From positions 124,001 through 188,000 of the forward strand of contig JBAOIL010000037.1 in NCBI GenBank assembly GCA_037044975.1: 64,000 nucleotides of DNA, read 5' to 3'. Shown here piece by piece: positions 11,002-19,739 of this stretch. The notes beneath the pieces were generated by a model. That model did not search any database. It was not told the origin of the DNA and was given only the letters and a program-made list of their open reading frames with translations. Every line of letters starts with the position of its first letter. The first letter of the stretch is position 1. This DNA comes from JADLHS01 sp020848635 (lineage in GTDB: Bacteria; Verrucomicrobiota; Verrucomicrobiia; Limisphaerales; JADLHS01). The translations under genes were made by a program, and so were the position numbers.

Positions 11002-11748
11002 ATGAGCCGCCAGCGTCTCCTGCTAGTCGCCTGCCGCGTCTTCGAGCGCGAACTCGAAGTCCTCGCGCGCACCGCCAAAACAGAGTTGCAACTCCACTAC
11101 ATCGAGATTGCGCTGCACCAGCAGCCCGGCGCGCAGCTCCGCGCCGCGTTGCAGGAGGAGATCAACACCGTGCCGGAGGAGGATTACGACGCCGTCGCGC
11201 TCGGCTACGGCTTGTGCAATCGCGGCCTGGTGGGTTTGAAAGCGCACGGCCTGCCCGTGGTCATTCCGCGCGCCCACGATTGCCTCGGGATTCTGCTCGG
11301 CAGCAGCCAACGCTATCTCGCGGAACTCGAAAAGCAGCCCGGCACATATTTCCAGAGTTGCGGCTGGATCGAACATCTCCCCGCCGACCGCACGCTGCGC
11401 CCGCTGGCGGCTGGAGAGGGGCTTTCGTTGAACCAGGAAGAGCTGGTTGCGCGCTACGGCGAGGAGTCCGCCCAATTCTTGATGGCGGAATACGCCAAGT
11501 TTACCCAGCACTACAAACGGCTCGCCTTCATCGCGACGCCGGTGGCCAAGGCGGACGAACGCGAGCGCAAAGCCGCGGAAATCGCCCAGCAGCAGGGCTG
11601 GACGTTCGAGCGATTGCCGGGCGATCTCACCTGGCTGCAGCGGCTCGTGGACGGCGAGTGGAACGACAAGGATTTTCTGGTGCTGAAGCCGCACGAAAAG
11701 GTGGCGCTCAGTTACGGCGATGGCCTTATTTCGGCCGAACCAGCGTGA
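11002..11748 (+). CDS. DUF1638 domain protein of a corrinoid methyltransferase cluster
   Basis: A 248-residue protein starting with SRQRLLLVACRVFERELE and containing DYDAVALGYGLCNRGLVGL and IPRAHDCLGILLGS, which are hallmark stretches of DUF1638. This family has no proven reaction but is repeatedly found beside corrinoid proteins and their activators, as here. The conserved Cys residues (ACRVF, GLCNRG, HDCLG, SCGW) suggest a metal or cofactor role. The ATG at 11002 is chosen because the domain starts at once after it; an upstream reading to 10918 adds unrelated residues. Intact. Confidence 0.8.
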   Translation: MSRQRLLLVACRVFERELEVLARTAKTELQLHYIEIALHQQPGAQLRAALQEEINTVPEEDYDAVALGYGLCNRGLVGLKAHGLPVVIPRAHDCLGILLGSSQRYLAELEKQPGTYFQSCGWIEHLPADRTLRPLAAGEGLSLNQEELVARYGEESAQFLMAEYAKFTQHYKRLAFIATPVAKADERERKAAEIAQQQGWTFERLPGDLTWLQRLVDGEWNDKDFLVLKPHEKVALSYGDGLISAEPA

Positions 11749-11847
11749 GGACGATGGTAGGGGCATCGCCACGCGATGACCCTAGCGGCTTTGGAGTCTG
11801 GGATTTGCCTTGAGCTTTGAACCTTGAACTTTGAGCTTAGGGTCGGA

Positions 11848-13422
11848 ATGAATCAGAACACGTACGACCTCCGGCTTTCCCCCGCCGATCTGCGCTTGGA
11901 AGTTTCCGCCGGCACGCGCCTGCAAGATGTCCTGTTCGCGCAGGGCGTGGAGTTTCCCTGTGGCGGACGCGGACGCTGCAAGGGTTGTCGCGTGAAAGTG
12001 CTGCGGGGTTATTTGCCCATCAGTCCGGAAGAGAATCGTCTGCTCACCCGGGCGGAACTCGAGGCCGGCTGGCGCCTGGCGTGCCGCCATTCCCTCACCG
12101 GCGCGCTCGAACTGGAACTGGCGCAGTGGGAAATGTCCGTGTTGAGCGACGAGTCCAGGTTTGCCTTCACTCCGCGGGCAGGTTTGGGGGTGGCAATTGA
12201 CCTCGGTACCACCACGATTGCGGCCCAGCTTCTTGACTTGCAAACCGGCAATGTGCTCGGGGTGCGGACCGCGCTCAATGCCCAAGCCCGCCACGGCGGC
12301 GACATCATGAGCCGGGTGGAGCATGCCATGCACGGGGGGCCGGCGGAATTGCAGCGCCTCGTGCGCGAGCAACTGGGAGAGATGGTGGTGCAACTCTTGG
12401 AGGCGAGTGCGTCCAAATCCCGTAGCCGCCGACGTGAGGAGGCGGACTCCCGTGAGATTGTTTCCGATCCGCCTCCTCACGTCGGCGGCTACAGAGAAAT
12501 GAAGCGCGTGGTCATCGTTGGCAACACCGTGATGCATCATCTGTTCTGCGGCGTTGATGTCGCTCCGCTGGCAGCGCACCCCTTTGAGCCGAAGCAATCA
12601 GGGAGGATTGTGTTTTCTCCGCGTGATCTGGGCTGGGAAATCCCTGACGACGCGGTTGTCGAATTTCTCCCATGCCTCGGTGGCTTCGTGGGCTCGGACA
12701 TTCTCGCCGGCATCGTGGCCACCGGATTGCACGAAAGCCGCGACTTGATGGCGCTGATGGACCTCGGCACGAATGGCGAAGTGGTGGTCGGCAATCGGGA
12801 ACGCATGCTTTGCACCTCGACGGCGGCCGGCCCGGCGTTTGAAGGGGCGCGCATTTGGATGGGCATGCGTGCCGCCACCGGCGCCATCAGCGCGGTGCAG
12901 GCCAGGGACAACGGCCTGACCTGCCAGGTGATCGGCGGTGGCGAACCGCGCGGCTTGTGCGGCAGCGGACTCGTGGACGCGGTGGCGGCGGGTCTGGAGC
13001 TGGCATGGATTCATTCGAGCGGGCGCATGGCCAACCGGAAGGAAATACCGCTGGCCGGGGCGATATTGCTCTCCGCAACGGATGTGCGCGAACTGCAACT
13101 GGCCAAGGGCGCCATTGCCGCCGGCTTGCGCATGCTCACCGCCCGCCTGGGCGCGTCGCTCGAAGACCTCCAACAACTTCACCTGGCCGGCGCATTTGGG
13201 AATTATATCAGCCGCGCCAGCGCGGAACGCATCGGCCTGTTGCGCGTGCCGTTAAACCGGGTCACGGCCGCGGGTAACACGGCGTTGCTTGGCGCGAAAC
13301 GGGCGTTGTTTGAGGCAGCCGAACCGTGGGACGCCATCGCGAAACGCATCGCGCATGTGTCGCTGAATGAAGATCCGAACTTTCAGGAAATTTACGCCGA
13401 GGAAATGCGGTTTCCGGATTGA
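11848..13422 (+). CDS. RamA-like corrinoid activation protein (2Fe-2S ferredoxin + ASKHA/DUF4445)
   Basis: Predicted ATP-dependent reductive activator that returns oxidised cob(II)alamin of the corrinoid protein to cob(I)alamin. Residues 1-90 form a plant-type [2Fe-2S] domain (PCGGRGRCKGC, then a distal Cys in RLACRH). From residue 110 an ASKHA actin-like ATPase domain begins (GVAIDLGTTTIAAQLLD), with VVIVGNTVMHH, LMDLGTNGEVVVG and LAGAFGNYI later. Length is about 524 residues. A perfect 25-bp inverted repeat (12422-12492) is inserted in frame between residues about 191 and 215, adding an Arg-rich loop absent from family logic. It closes the methyltransferase operon. Confidence 0.88.
   Translation: MNQNTYDLRLSPADLRLEVSAGTRLQDVLFAQGVEFPCGGRGRCKGCRVKVLRGYLPISPEENRLLTRAELEAGWRLACRHSLTGALELELAQWEMSVLSDESRFAFTPRAGLGVAIDLGTTTIAAQLLDLQTGNVLGVRTALNAQARHGGDIMSRVEHAMHGGPAELQRLVREQLGEMVVQLLEASASKSRSRRREEADSREIVSDPPPHVGGYREMKRVVIVGNTVMHHLFCGVDVAPLAAHPFEPKQSGRIVFSPRDLGWEIPDDAVVEFLPCLGGFVGSDILAGIVATGLHESRDLMALMDLGTNGEVVVGNRERMLCTSTAAGPAFEGARIWMGMRAATGAISAVQARDNGLTCQVIGGGEPRGLCGSGLVDAVAAGLELAWIHSSGRMANRKEIPLAGAILLSATDVRELQLAKGAIAAGLRMLTARLGASLEDLQQLHLAGAFGNYISRASAERIGLLRVPLNRVTAAGNTALLGAKRALFEAAEPWDAIAKRIAHVSLNEDPNFQEIYAEEMRFPD
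12422..12492. repeat. Perfect 25-bp inverted repeat inside a coding sequence
   Basis: Left arm 12422-12446 (GTAGCCGCCGACGTGAGGAG, then GCGGA) and right arm 12468-12492 are exact reverse complements, separated by a 21-nt loop. The element is translated in frame within the RamA-like gene (RRREEADS ... PPPHVGGY). It looks like a dispersed palindromic, REP- or MITE-type repeat that can be tolerated as protein. Copies elsewhere in the genome are expected but were not seen in this window. Confidence 0.9.
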
Positions 13423-13503
13423 ACGCGATCCGGTCCCGTTCGAGATTGGACCGCCCCGTAACCAAGCCTCCGCCACCCACCGGAACCGCAAGCCGATCAG
13501 GGT

Positions 13504-14058
13504 TCACAACCACGCCGCTGACGCAAAATCAGCCTGGGGCAACGGACGATTGCGGTCTTGCCACGCCCGCCAGCCCACCCAGACGCAGGCCGCAACCATC
13601 CCCAGCCACCCAATGGCCTGGAGGGTCGTGGCGATCGTGCCATCGTAGGGGAGTATATGCCAACTCGACAAAATCCGATGCCAGTCATGATCCCCACCAC
13701 CGACGAGCGGCAACTCCTGCCGGCGCGCATCGGCCAGGTAACGGGCAATGTTCAACCAGTTCTCAAAGAACCAGATGCTCGCCCCGGCAAACGAGAGGGA
13801 TTGGCCCTGACGCCAGAAGCTCACCATCAGAACCAACGGGAAAACCAATTGTCCCAGCGTGCCCCCGTAAGGTTCCAAGCGCTGGCTGAACAGCCCGACG
13901 ATCGGATGTCCCGCTTCATGAAAGAGCAGGTTGGCGTGATCCACAATGAAGACAAATCCCGGCTCGGAGACCACCACGAGCAGGAAGAAAAAAACCGCCG
14001 CGATCAGGAAGCCGATCAGTTTCGGCTTCGTTACCAGGTCCCATTCAGTGCGTTCCAT
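13504..14058 (-). CDS. Multi-pass membrane protein with HEAGH motif (M50-like)
   Basis: About 184 residues with four or so hydrophobic segments: IGFLIAAVFFFLLVVV near the N-terminus, FVFIVDHANLLFHEAGH, LVFPLVLMVSFW and IGWLGMVAACVWVGW near the C-terminus. HEAGH in the second segment matches the HExxH zinc-protease signature as placed in M50-type membrane proteases. The second-ligand motif of M50 (NxxPxxxxDG) is not clear, so activity is doubtful. The ATG at 14058 precedes the first membrane segment directly; an upstream ATG at 14115 is possible. It is transcribed away from the methyltransferase operon. Confidence 0.6.
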   Translation of the reverse strand: MERTEWDLVTKPKLIGFLIAAVFFFLLVVVSEPGFVFIVDHANLLFHEAGHPIVGLFSQRLEPYGGTLGQLVFPLVLMVSFWRQGQSLSFAGASIWFFENWLNIARYLADARRQELPLVGGGDHDWHRILSSWHILPYDGTIATTLQAIGWLGMVAACVWVGWRAWQDRNRPLPQADFASAAWL

Positions 14059-14173
14059 GCGCCTGGTTTCAGCCGGATGCATGCCAGGTAGTGCGGGCCG
14101 CCGCCGTTCCGGCAAACTGGGATGGACGCCAGCGGTGACTTGAGCGGGCGGGGTTCAGCGCGCGGGCATGGGG

Positions 14174-15406
14174 CTAATTCCCGCCACCGGCCCACTTCGG
14201 CTGCTGCTGCAAATGGTAAAGCATCTCGCCGGCCTTCGGGACCAACAAAACGCCCTCGGCCTCGCGATTGGCGAAATCTTCCACCCGCAAGGTCCTCGGG
14301 TCGCGGTAGCCAAGGTTGATCTGCTTGCAGACGGGCTCCGGGATGCCGGTCGCCAGCGTGACCTGAATCCGGCATTTTTCGACCCCATTTTCAAACGCGC
14401 CGATGCCGCGAACGTGGGTGCTGTGCGCAAGGATGCCCCACGGATAATGCTTAAACTGGTCCCACTGCTTCAGAAAATAATCGCGACAGTGATAGCCGAT
14501 CGCCTCAATGATTTTTCCGTGGGTGACCGAAATGTCATGGACGTGCGGCGCGTAAATGATCAGTTCGCCGCCGTCGGCCACGACGGGTTCGAGTTTGTAC
14601 ATGCCTTTGCCGGCGACCCAAAGGTCGTCGTACATGGGTGGCATCTGTGAAAGAACCGTCTGGAACGGCTTGGCCTTGTATATGATGTGGACTTGCTTCG
14701 AGAGTTCGCTGGCGGCGTCCCAGGCCGTTTCCGGCGTGCCAAAGAAGAGCCCGGCCAGCGATTTGTCCGGCGCCACCACCATCGCGAAGCAGCGTTTGCT
14801 CACACTGACCAGGGCGCCGGCGCGGTCAACGACTTTGCGAACCGGGGTCCATTTGTTGCCAATGATCATCGGATTGGTGACGACCGCGCCGAGCCAGTGG
14901 AAGAAGTTCAGGATTTTCGGCCCGCCCACGCCGGGGAACAGATACTTATTGCCCCCGGAAAAGCCGACCACTTCGTGCGGAAACACGGGACCGACGATGA
15001 TCACCTGATCGTAATCGAACACGAGCCGGTTGATCTCCACCGGCACGTCCAGCGCGAACAAACCGCCGGTGAGTTCGCTCACCTCGGCCGCGGTGAGCGT
15101 GCCGATTTCCTTGAGGGCGGCGGGATTATCCCACTCGTGATTGAAGAAGCGGACTCGGCCAAACTGCGCGCGGCGTTCGGCGAGGGAGATTTCCAAACGC
15201 TCACATATCGCGGCTTCGCTCATCGGCGGATGCGTGCCGAGGGCGGTGAGCACGTCGAGTTCCTTGGTGACGTGGCCGATTTGGGCGTGGATGGTTTTGA
15301 AAAGCAATCCCACCGGCGCCGTGCGCGTATGGTCGGGCACGATGAGCAGCACGCGCTGGTTGCGATAAAGGTCCGCCGGCAGCGCCTGTGCGACGAGGGA
15401 CACCAC
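14174..15406 (-). CDS. LarA-like protein (DUF2088, nickel-dependent lactate racemase family)
   Basis: About 410 residues with the LarA-family signatures: an early PDHTRTAP strand, TALGTHPPMSEAAI, and GFSGGNKYLFPGVGG, plus several conserved His residues (HEVVGFSGG, GHSTHV-like region). The family binds or uses a nickel-pincer nucleotide cofactor to racemise or epimerise 2-hydroxy acids. This divergent branch is often of unknown substrate. Only about 25 residues precede PDHTRTAP, and an in-frame TAG lies 13 codons upstream of the GTG start at 15406. The N-terminus is therefore either short or broken by an upstream shift. It follows the kinase gene on the same strand. Confidence 0.78.
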   Translation of the reverse strand: MVSLVAQALPADLYRNQRVLLIVPDHTRTAPVGLLFKTIHAQIGHVTKELDVLTALGTHPPMSEAAICERLEISLAERRAQFGRVRFFNHEWDNPAALKEIGTLTAAEVSELTGGLFALDVPVEINRLVFDYDQVIIVGPVFPHEVVGFSGGNKYLFPGVGGPKILNFFHWLGAVVTNPMIIGNKWTPVRKVVDRAGALVSVSKRCFAMVVAPDKSLAGLFFGTPETAWDAASELSKQVHIIYKAKPFQTVLSQMPPMYDDLWVAGKGMYKLEPVVADGGELIIYAPHVHDISVTHGKIIEAIGYHCRDYFLKQWDQFKHYPWGILAHSTHVRGIGAFENGVEKCRIQVTLATGIPEPVCKQINLGYRDPRTLRVEDFANREAEGVLLVPKAGEMLYHLQQQPKWAGGGN

Positions 15407-15608
15407 TTCCGATTCTGGCGACCTTCGCGCCCGCCACGGCTACCTGTGAAATCAATTTCTGCACCCGGCGAGGCTACCGCCTTCAAGTAGAAAATCCATC
15501 CTGGAATCCCGCGCCCCAAGCAGACGCGGACGAATCCCCGTCGGCGAAATAGGCGTTCCCGTACTGTCAGGGGGGAGCCGTCGGACGAGGCCGAGGCGGG
15601 CGGGACGA

Positions 15609-16494
15609 TCAGGAAAGTGGCAACCCCAGCCGCATGGCGACCTCGCGGGCGCTGACCGGCCGGCGGGCCGCGTCTTTGGCCAGGCACGCGGCGATCGTCT
15701 CCTCCCACAGCAGGGGAATCGCCGCGTCCTCCACCCCAAATTCAAACAGCCGGTCGGTCATGCTGGGGGGAATGACTTCGTGCAACTGGGTGAACACGTC
15801 GCCCGTCATAGAAGGGCGGCTTGCCCGTGAGCAATTCGTAAATGGTGACGCCCAGCGAATAGATGTCGTCCGCCACCGCCGGCGGCTCACCGGTCCACTG
15901 TTGGGGACTCATATACCAGTCCGTCCCCACGATGGCGGCCTGTGCAGCGTCCGGGACCGCGTCATGCTGGATTTCCCGCGACAAGCCGAAGTCCGTCACT
16001 TTGATCTGCCCGCGCGAGTTGAGGATCAGGTTGGCCGGTTTGATGTCGCGATGCACAATGCGCGCTTCGTTGTGCGCGTAATCCAGCGCGGCGCACAGAT
16101 CGCGAATCCAGGGCCGCAATTCCGCCACCGAAAACACCTGCCGCGGCTTGTCCACCTTCAGCGACCAGAGCGACCAGCCGTCCACATATTCCATCGCCAC
16201 CGCCGCGCCCTGCGGCGTCAGGATGAAGTCGTGAATCCGGACGATATTCGGATGCGCCAGCTTGAGGCTGCGGCGCGTCTCGGTTTTCAGCCGCTCGATC
16301 TCGGCATGATCCGCGACGAGATGCGGCGCGAGGAATTTCAGGGCGATGGGCTGTTCCAGCACGCGATCGTGCGCGAGCCAGACGACGCCCATGCCGCCTT
16401 CCCCCAGCGTGCGGGTGAGGTAATAGCGACCAAACACGCGTTGTCCAGCCGCGAGCGAATTTTCGGTTTTATCCAGCCGGGCCATCGTCGTCAC
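15609..16494 (-). CDS. Serine/threonine protein kinase (Hanks type), frameshifted
   Basis: A protein kinase domain occupying almost the whole product: glycine loop LGEGGMGVVW, ALKFL with the ATP Lys, HRDIKPANL catalytic loop, DFGLS magnesium motif, a GTDWYMSPQQ activation segment, and DIYSLGVTIYELLTGKPPF. The frame shifts near 15815, where GGG for GG breaks FYDGDVFTQL. The rest (LACLAKDAARRPVSAREVA) is the normal C-lobe end. No transmembrane or sensor domain follows the kinase, unlike many verrucomicrobial kinases. It is transcribed towards the LarA-like gene at 14174-15406. Confidence 0.87.
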
Positions 16495-16531
16495 ATCCTA
16501 TCAGACGCGCGGGCGGTCCGCGCGGTTAAAA

Positions 16532-17344
16532 CTAAATCGTCTGGCTCAAATAACCGCCATCCACCCGGATGTCCGCGCCGGTAATGAAGCTGCTGGCCGC
16601 GTGGCTGGCGAGGAAAACCGCCGCGCCGACCAGTTCCTTGGATTCGCCGAACCGGTTCATGGGCGTGTGCCCCCAGATCGCCTTGGTGCGCGCGGTTGGC
16701 GACCCGTCGTCGTTGAACAGCAGCTTGCGGTTCTGTTCGGCCGGAAAGAAGCCGGGGGTGATGGTATTCACGCGCACCCCTTTGGTCGCCCATTCGCGCG
16801 CCAGAAACCGGCTCAAATTCACCACCGCCGCCTTGGCCGCCGAATACGCCACCACGCGCGAGAGCGGCAATTGCGCCGCCGCGCTGGCAATGTTGATGAT
16901 GCTGCCCTTGCCGCGCCGGCCCATGGCCGGGCCGAATTCCTGACACGGCAGGAAGACCCCGCCCACCAGATTCAGGTCAAAGTTCGCCTGCCACGCTTCG
17001 AGCGAAATGTTCTCAAACGGGTTCTCCGGCGTGACTGTCACCTTGGGATCGTTGCCCCCGGCCGCGTTGAGGAGAATCGTTGGCGCGCCGAGCGTGGCTT
17101 CAATTTTTTTGTGTGCCTCGGCCAGGCTGCCGCGCTGACGCCGGCATCGACCTGGAAGAAGGCAGCTTTGCCGCCGCGGGATTGCAATGGTCTTCACGCG
17201 CGCCTGCGCCCCGTTCCACATTACGACCGAGGACCGCGATGCTGCGCGCCGGCTTCCGCCAGACCCCTCAGCCAGCGAACCGCCCAAGACCCCGGTTGCG
17301 CCAATCACCACGGCCACTTCACCCGTCAAATCGAATAATTTCAT
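16532..17344 (-). CDS. SDR family oxidoreductase (several frame shifts near N-terminus)
   Basis: A classical short-chain dehydrogenase/reductase, close in pattern to the D-mannonate (fructuronate) reductase-like group. It has the GATGVLGGSLAEG NAD(P)-binding loop, NAAGGND, an SIINIASAAA strand, the YSAAK catalytic Tyr/Lys pair, NTITPGFFP and a GADIRVDGGYLSQTI C-terminus. Between about 17110 and 17290 the protein runs through at least three changes of frame; fragments of the expected sequence (GRNVERG, GKAAFFQVDAGVSA) can be read in the other frames. The gene is probably whole in the cell. Start ATG at 17344. Confidence 0.8.
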   Translation of the reverse strand: MKLFDLTGEVAVVIGATGVLGGSLAEGSGGSRRAASRSSVVMWNGAQARVKTIAIPRRQSCLLPGRCRRQRGSLAEAHKKIEATLGAPTILLNAAGGNDPKVTVTPENPFENISLEAWQANFDLNLVGGVFLPCQEFGPAMGRRGKGSIINIASAAAQLPLSRVVAYSAAKAAVVNLSRFLAREWATKGVRVNTITPGFFPAEQNRKLLFNDDGSPTARTKAIWGHTPMNRFGESKELVGAAVFLASHAASSFITGADIRVDGGYLSQTI

Positions 17345-17757
17345 AACGCGAAACCAGCATGTTGCAAATTCGTTTGCGGTTGAAGGAAATTTTTGACCGG
17401 CGAGCGGGAGACGTCTACGCCCGGTCATCGCGGCGGGCGCCCCCGCCTGCCGTAGCGGCAGGCTTCCCAGCCCTGCGGAAGTAACGCACGCCCAACCGAG
17501 CCGATCGCGACTTTCTTGAGTCCCGAGTATGGTTCGCGCCGTCCGGGCGGCAAGGACGGCTTGCCCTCTACGTCAGGCAAGATGCCCGACGCTACAAAGC
17601 CGGGCGACCCGGTCATTTCAGTCCGTTCGGTTCAACCTCGAAGTCGGCTTGATCTTTGCCAGACGTATCCAGCGTCCGGGAAGCTGGAGTCGCGAGCATG
17701 CTGTTTAAGTTCGAACCATGGTCAAGACCCTTAACGCAAATATCGAATCCTCGAACA
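17345..17757. other. Intergenic region with dispersed palindromic repeats
   Basis: No convincing gene. It contains the perfect hairpin GCCTGCCG-TAG-CGGCAGGC (17445-17463). On the minus strand, between about 17540 and 17592, it also holds a segment that resembles one at 40463-40520 (GTAGCGTCxGGCATC ... GCCTGAC ... TGCCGCCCGGA). These look like short dispersed repeats. Confidence 0.5.
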
Positions 17758-18469
17758 TGAAACGAATTATCGTTCTCAGCTTGATCGGGCTGGTGGCGAA
17801 TTCCCTCTGCGCCGCTGACGCCAGTTCCAAGGATAAAGTCACCACCGCCGCCACGGCGGTTGGGCGAGAAGGCAAATTATAGCTGGGCCACCTCGACGGT
17901 GGAGGGCTGACGGCAGCCCCGGCCGGCTGGGGACGATCCAGGGCAAGGCCGAAAAAGGGGGCGTCACTTGGTTGAGCTTTTCGGTCGGCGGCCTTCCAGT
18001 GGAAGTCGCCATGAAAGGCGAAAAGGGCGCGGCCAAGGCCATGGAAGGCTGGCAGACCTTTGATGAAATCGCGCAGGCGGGCGGCACCGCGGCGGCCGTG
18101 GTGCGTTACCTCCGCAGTTACAAAACCCCCATGACCGAGGCCGCGAACCTGGCCGGGAAGGTGAAGGAGTTCACCGAAACCGACGGAGCGATTGCCGGCG
18201 AACTCAACGATGAGGCCGTAAAAGAGCTTTTGCTGCTCGGCAGCCGGCAACGGGAAGGCCAGCCGGCACCCAAGACGACCGATGCCAAAGGCGCGGTCAA
18301 GTTTTGGATCAAGGCTGGCGCGCTAACCAAGTTTGAGATCAAGGTCTCCGGCAAAGTGACGGCGGGTGAGCGGGAGTTGAACCTCAACCGCACCACCACG
18401 GTGGAGCTCAAGGACGTCGGCACCACGAAACTGGAAATGCCGGACGAAGCCAAGGCAAAGCTGACCTAG
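17758..18469 (+). CDS. Secreted protein of unknown function (frameshifted)
   Basis: Begins with a clear signal peptide (MKRIIVLSLIGLVANSLCAADA). The mature part of about 210 residues can be followed through shifts near 17868 and 17920 into the frame that ends at 18469. It contains TIQGKAEKGGVTWLSFSVGG, KGEKGAAKAMEGWQTFDEIA and a repetitive Lys/Thr-rich C-terminus (KVSGKVTAGERELNLNRTTTVELKD) that reads like beta strands. No family is recognised. It lies immediately outside the leftmost cassette-like gene and may mark the chromosome side of the array. Confidence 0.6.
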
Positions 18470-18554
18470 CCGCCGCCGCGTCGTTCACCCCGGCGACCGC
18501 CAGCGAGGAAGCTTGTCAGCGCATGGCGCTGCAGCGCATTGATACTCCAACGTT

Positions 18555-18773
18555 TCATGTCACCCTTCTCAAAGCCCGGCTGAGCGTGAACAAGGCCATG
18601 CCGATGAAAGCCACCAAGACCAATGCGCATAAGCGCACTATGTTCCACTCCAACGTAACGTCGGCCTCGCCGTGGTAGATGTCGGTCAGGGCTAAGTGAG
18701 TGGCTAAGCCAGCCAGCAACGACAATGCGCCCAACGCCATCGTCACTCTGATCTGTGTCTTTAGATTTCTCAT
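18555..18773 (-). CDS. Small two-pass membrane protein, possible cassette gene
   Basis: 72 residues with two membrane segments (MALGALSLLAGLATHLAL and IVRLCALVLVAFIGMALFTL) and a basic C-terminus. The ATG at 18773 follows GAGGGG, a good ribosome binding site. It lies left of the attC site at 18822-18905, on the same strand as the other cassette-like genes. No attC site of its own is obvious on its 3' side, so it could be the terminal cassette or a chromosomal gene. Function unknown. Confidence 0.55.
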   Translation of the reverse strand: MRNLKTQIRVTMALGALSLLAGLATHLALTDIYHGEADVTLEWNIVRLCALVLVAFIGMALFTLSRALRRVT

Positions 18774-18821
18774 AGTATACCCCTCAAAGCTACGGGTGAA
18801 GATGTCAACGACCCAATATAA

Positions 18822-18905
18822 GTGAACTCAGCGACCCGGCGCACGGGACGCGTGAATTGCCACGCCCGTGACGCTCCTGCCGGGTTAGATGTAGCGCTGT
18901 TAGAC
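18822..18905 (-). repeat. attC site of the cassette at 18921-19529
   Basis: Imperfect palindrome bounded by AGTGAAC (18822-18828, degenerate core) and GTTAGAC (18899-18905, a perfect GTTRRRY core). The inner arms CCCGGCGCACGGG and CCCGTGaCGCtcctGCCGGG pair with bulges, as expected for a folded attC. The stop codon of the neighbouring gene lies 16 bp away. Confidence 0.72.
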
Positions 18906-18920
18906 GTCCGGTACGTTTCT

Positions 18921-19529
18921 TCAAAGCGGCTTTCCCCTTGCAGCATAGATCGCGGCCTTGATGTCGGCTGTAATCTCCGCGACATGCGCTGACTGCAGCC
19001 ACGTTACGCGTGCCCGGTTCTGACCTGTGGTCTTGTCCTTGTGTTCTTCCACATACGTTTTCTGAAACACCTGATTACCAGTTTTGACTTCGACAACTCG
19101 CACAGACATTGTTCCCTTCACGGAGGCATAGTGAGTGCCAAAGCCTTTTCCGCTTCGCAAAGCGATCTCATAGTCTCCTGAAACAATGAAGTCAGCCGAC
19201 CCCGGCTCCGCACTGCTTGCTCTTGACACCTCGGAAAAGACACGCCGACCCCCGAGCGATCCACATAAACGATTGGGCACGGCTAACGCAAGATTCCGAC
19301 GCAAGGATTCCGTGTCAACATTATCTGAATCGTTCTCAACCGACTTAATGGCAAAATTGACGACAACAACCTTCACTGGCATTTCAGCATTGGCGGTCCT
19401 AATTGGCTCTAACGCTTGCGGTTTGGTCGCCTCCGGTATCGTCATATGGCCGGTCTTACAACCGCTGAGGAGGATTTCAAGAATTGCCAGCGCTACCATT
19501 GAGGCTACGGCATTGATTTTGGTTTTCAT
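18921..19529 (-). CDS. Cassette-borne lipoprotein of unknown function
   Basis: 202 residues with a lipoprotein signal (hydrophobic stretch ending LLSGC, Cys at about residue 24). The mature protein has a VKVVVVNFAIKSVEND strand, an IVSGDYEIALRSGKGFGTHYASVKGTM segment and VRVVEVKTGNQVFQKTY. This pattern is reminiscent of CsgG/LpoB-like or TPR-free outer-membrane accessory lipoproteins that assemble curli-like or penicillin-binding-protein cofactors, but I cannot assign it firmly. It is intact and ends 16 bp from an attC site. Confidence 0.7.
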   Translation of the reverse strand: MKTKINAVASMVALAILEILLSGCKTGHMTIPEATKPQALEPIRTANAEMPVKVVVVNFAIKSVENDSDNVDTESLRRNLALAVPNRLCGSLGGRRVFSEVSRASSAEPGSADFIVSGDYEIALRSGKGFGTHYASVKGTMSVRVVEVKTGNQVFQKTYVEEHKDKTTGQNRARVTWLQSAHVAEITADIKAAIYAARGKPL

Positions 19530-19654
19530 TTTGTGTTTTCGATTACTGTCGTTGACCGAAACCTGAATGCGTTACGAAACTCGCCCTAAAAAGCCAGTAA
19601 TGGCGTTAAGGTTCATTTTGTATCCATTGCTACTCCGCCGAACGACACTGAACT

Positions 19655-19717
19655 GAGCGACGCGGGCGGCCCAGCGCGTCCACATTGGCAACTGACGTGA
19701 CCCGCCCGCATTCGCTC
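19655..19717 (-). repeat. 63-bp attC-like palindrome, copy 1
   Basis: GAGCGACGCGGGCGG ... CCCGCCCGCATTCGCTC with a 27-nt variable loop. It is one of three 63-bp copies (also 20574 and 20978), each placed 13 to 26 bp beyond the stop of a minus-strand small gene. The flanking cores are degenerate (left ACTGAAC, no clear GTTRRRY), so it is called attC-like rather than attC. Confidence 0.6.
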
Positions 19718-19739
19718 TAGTGGTTTTTCGGCCATTTTT

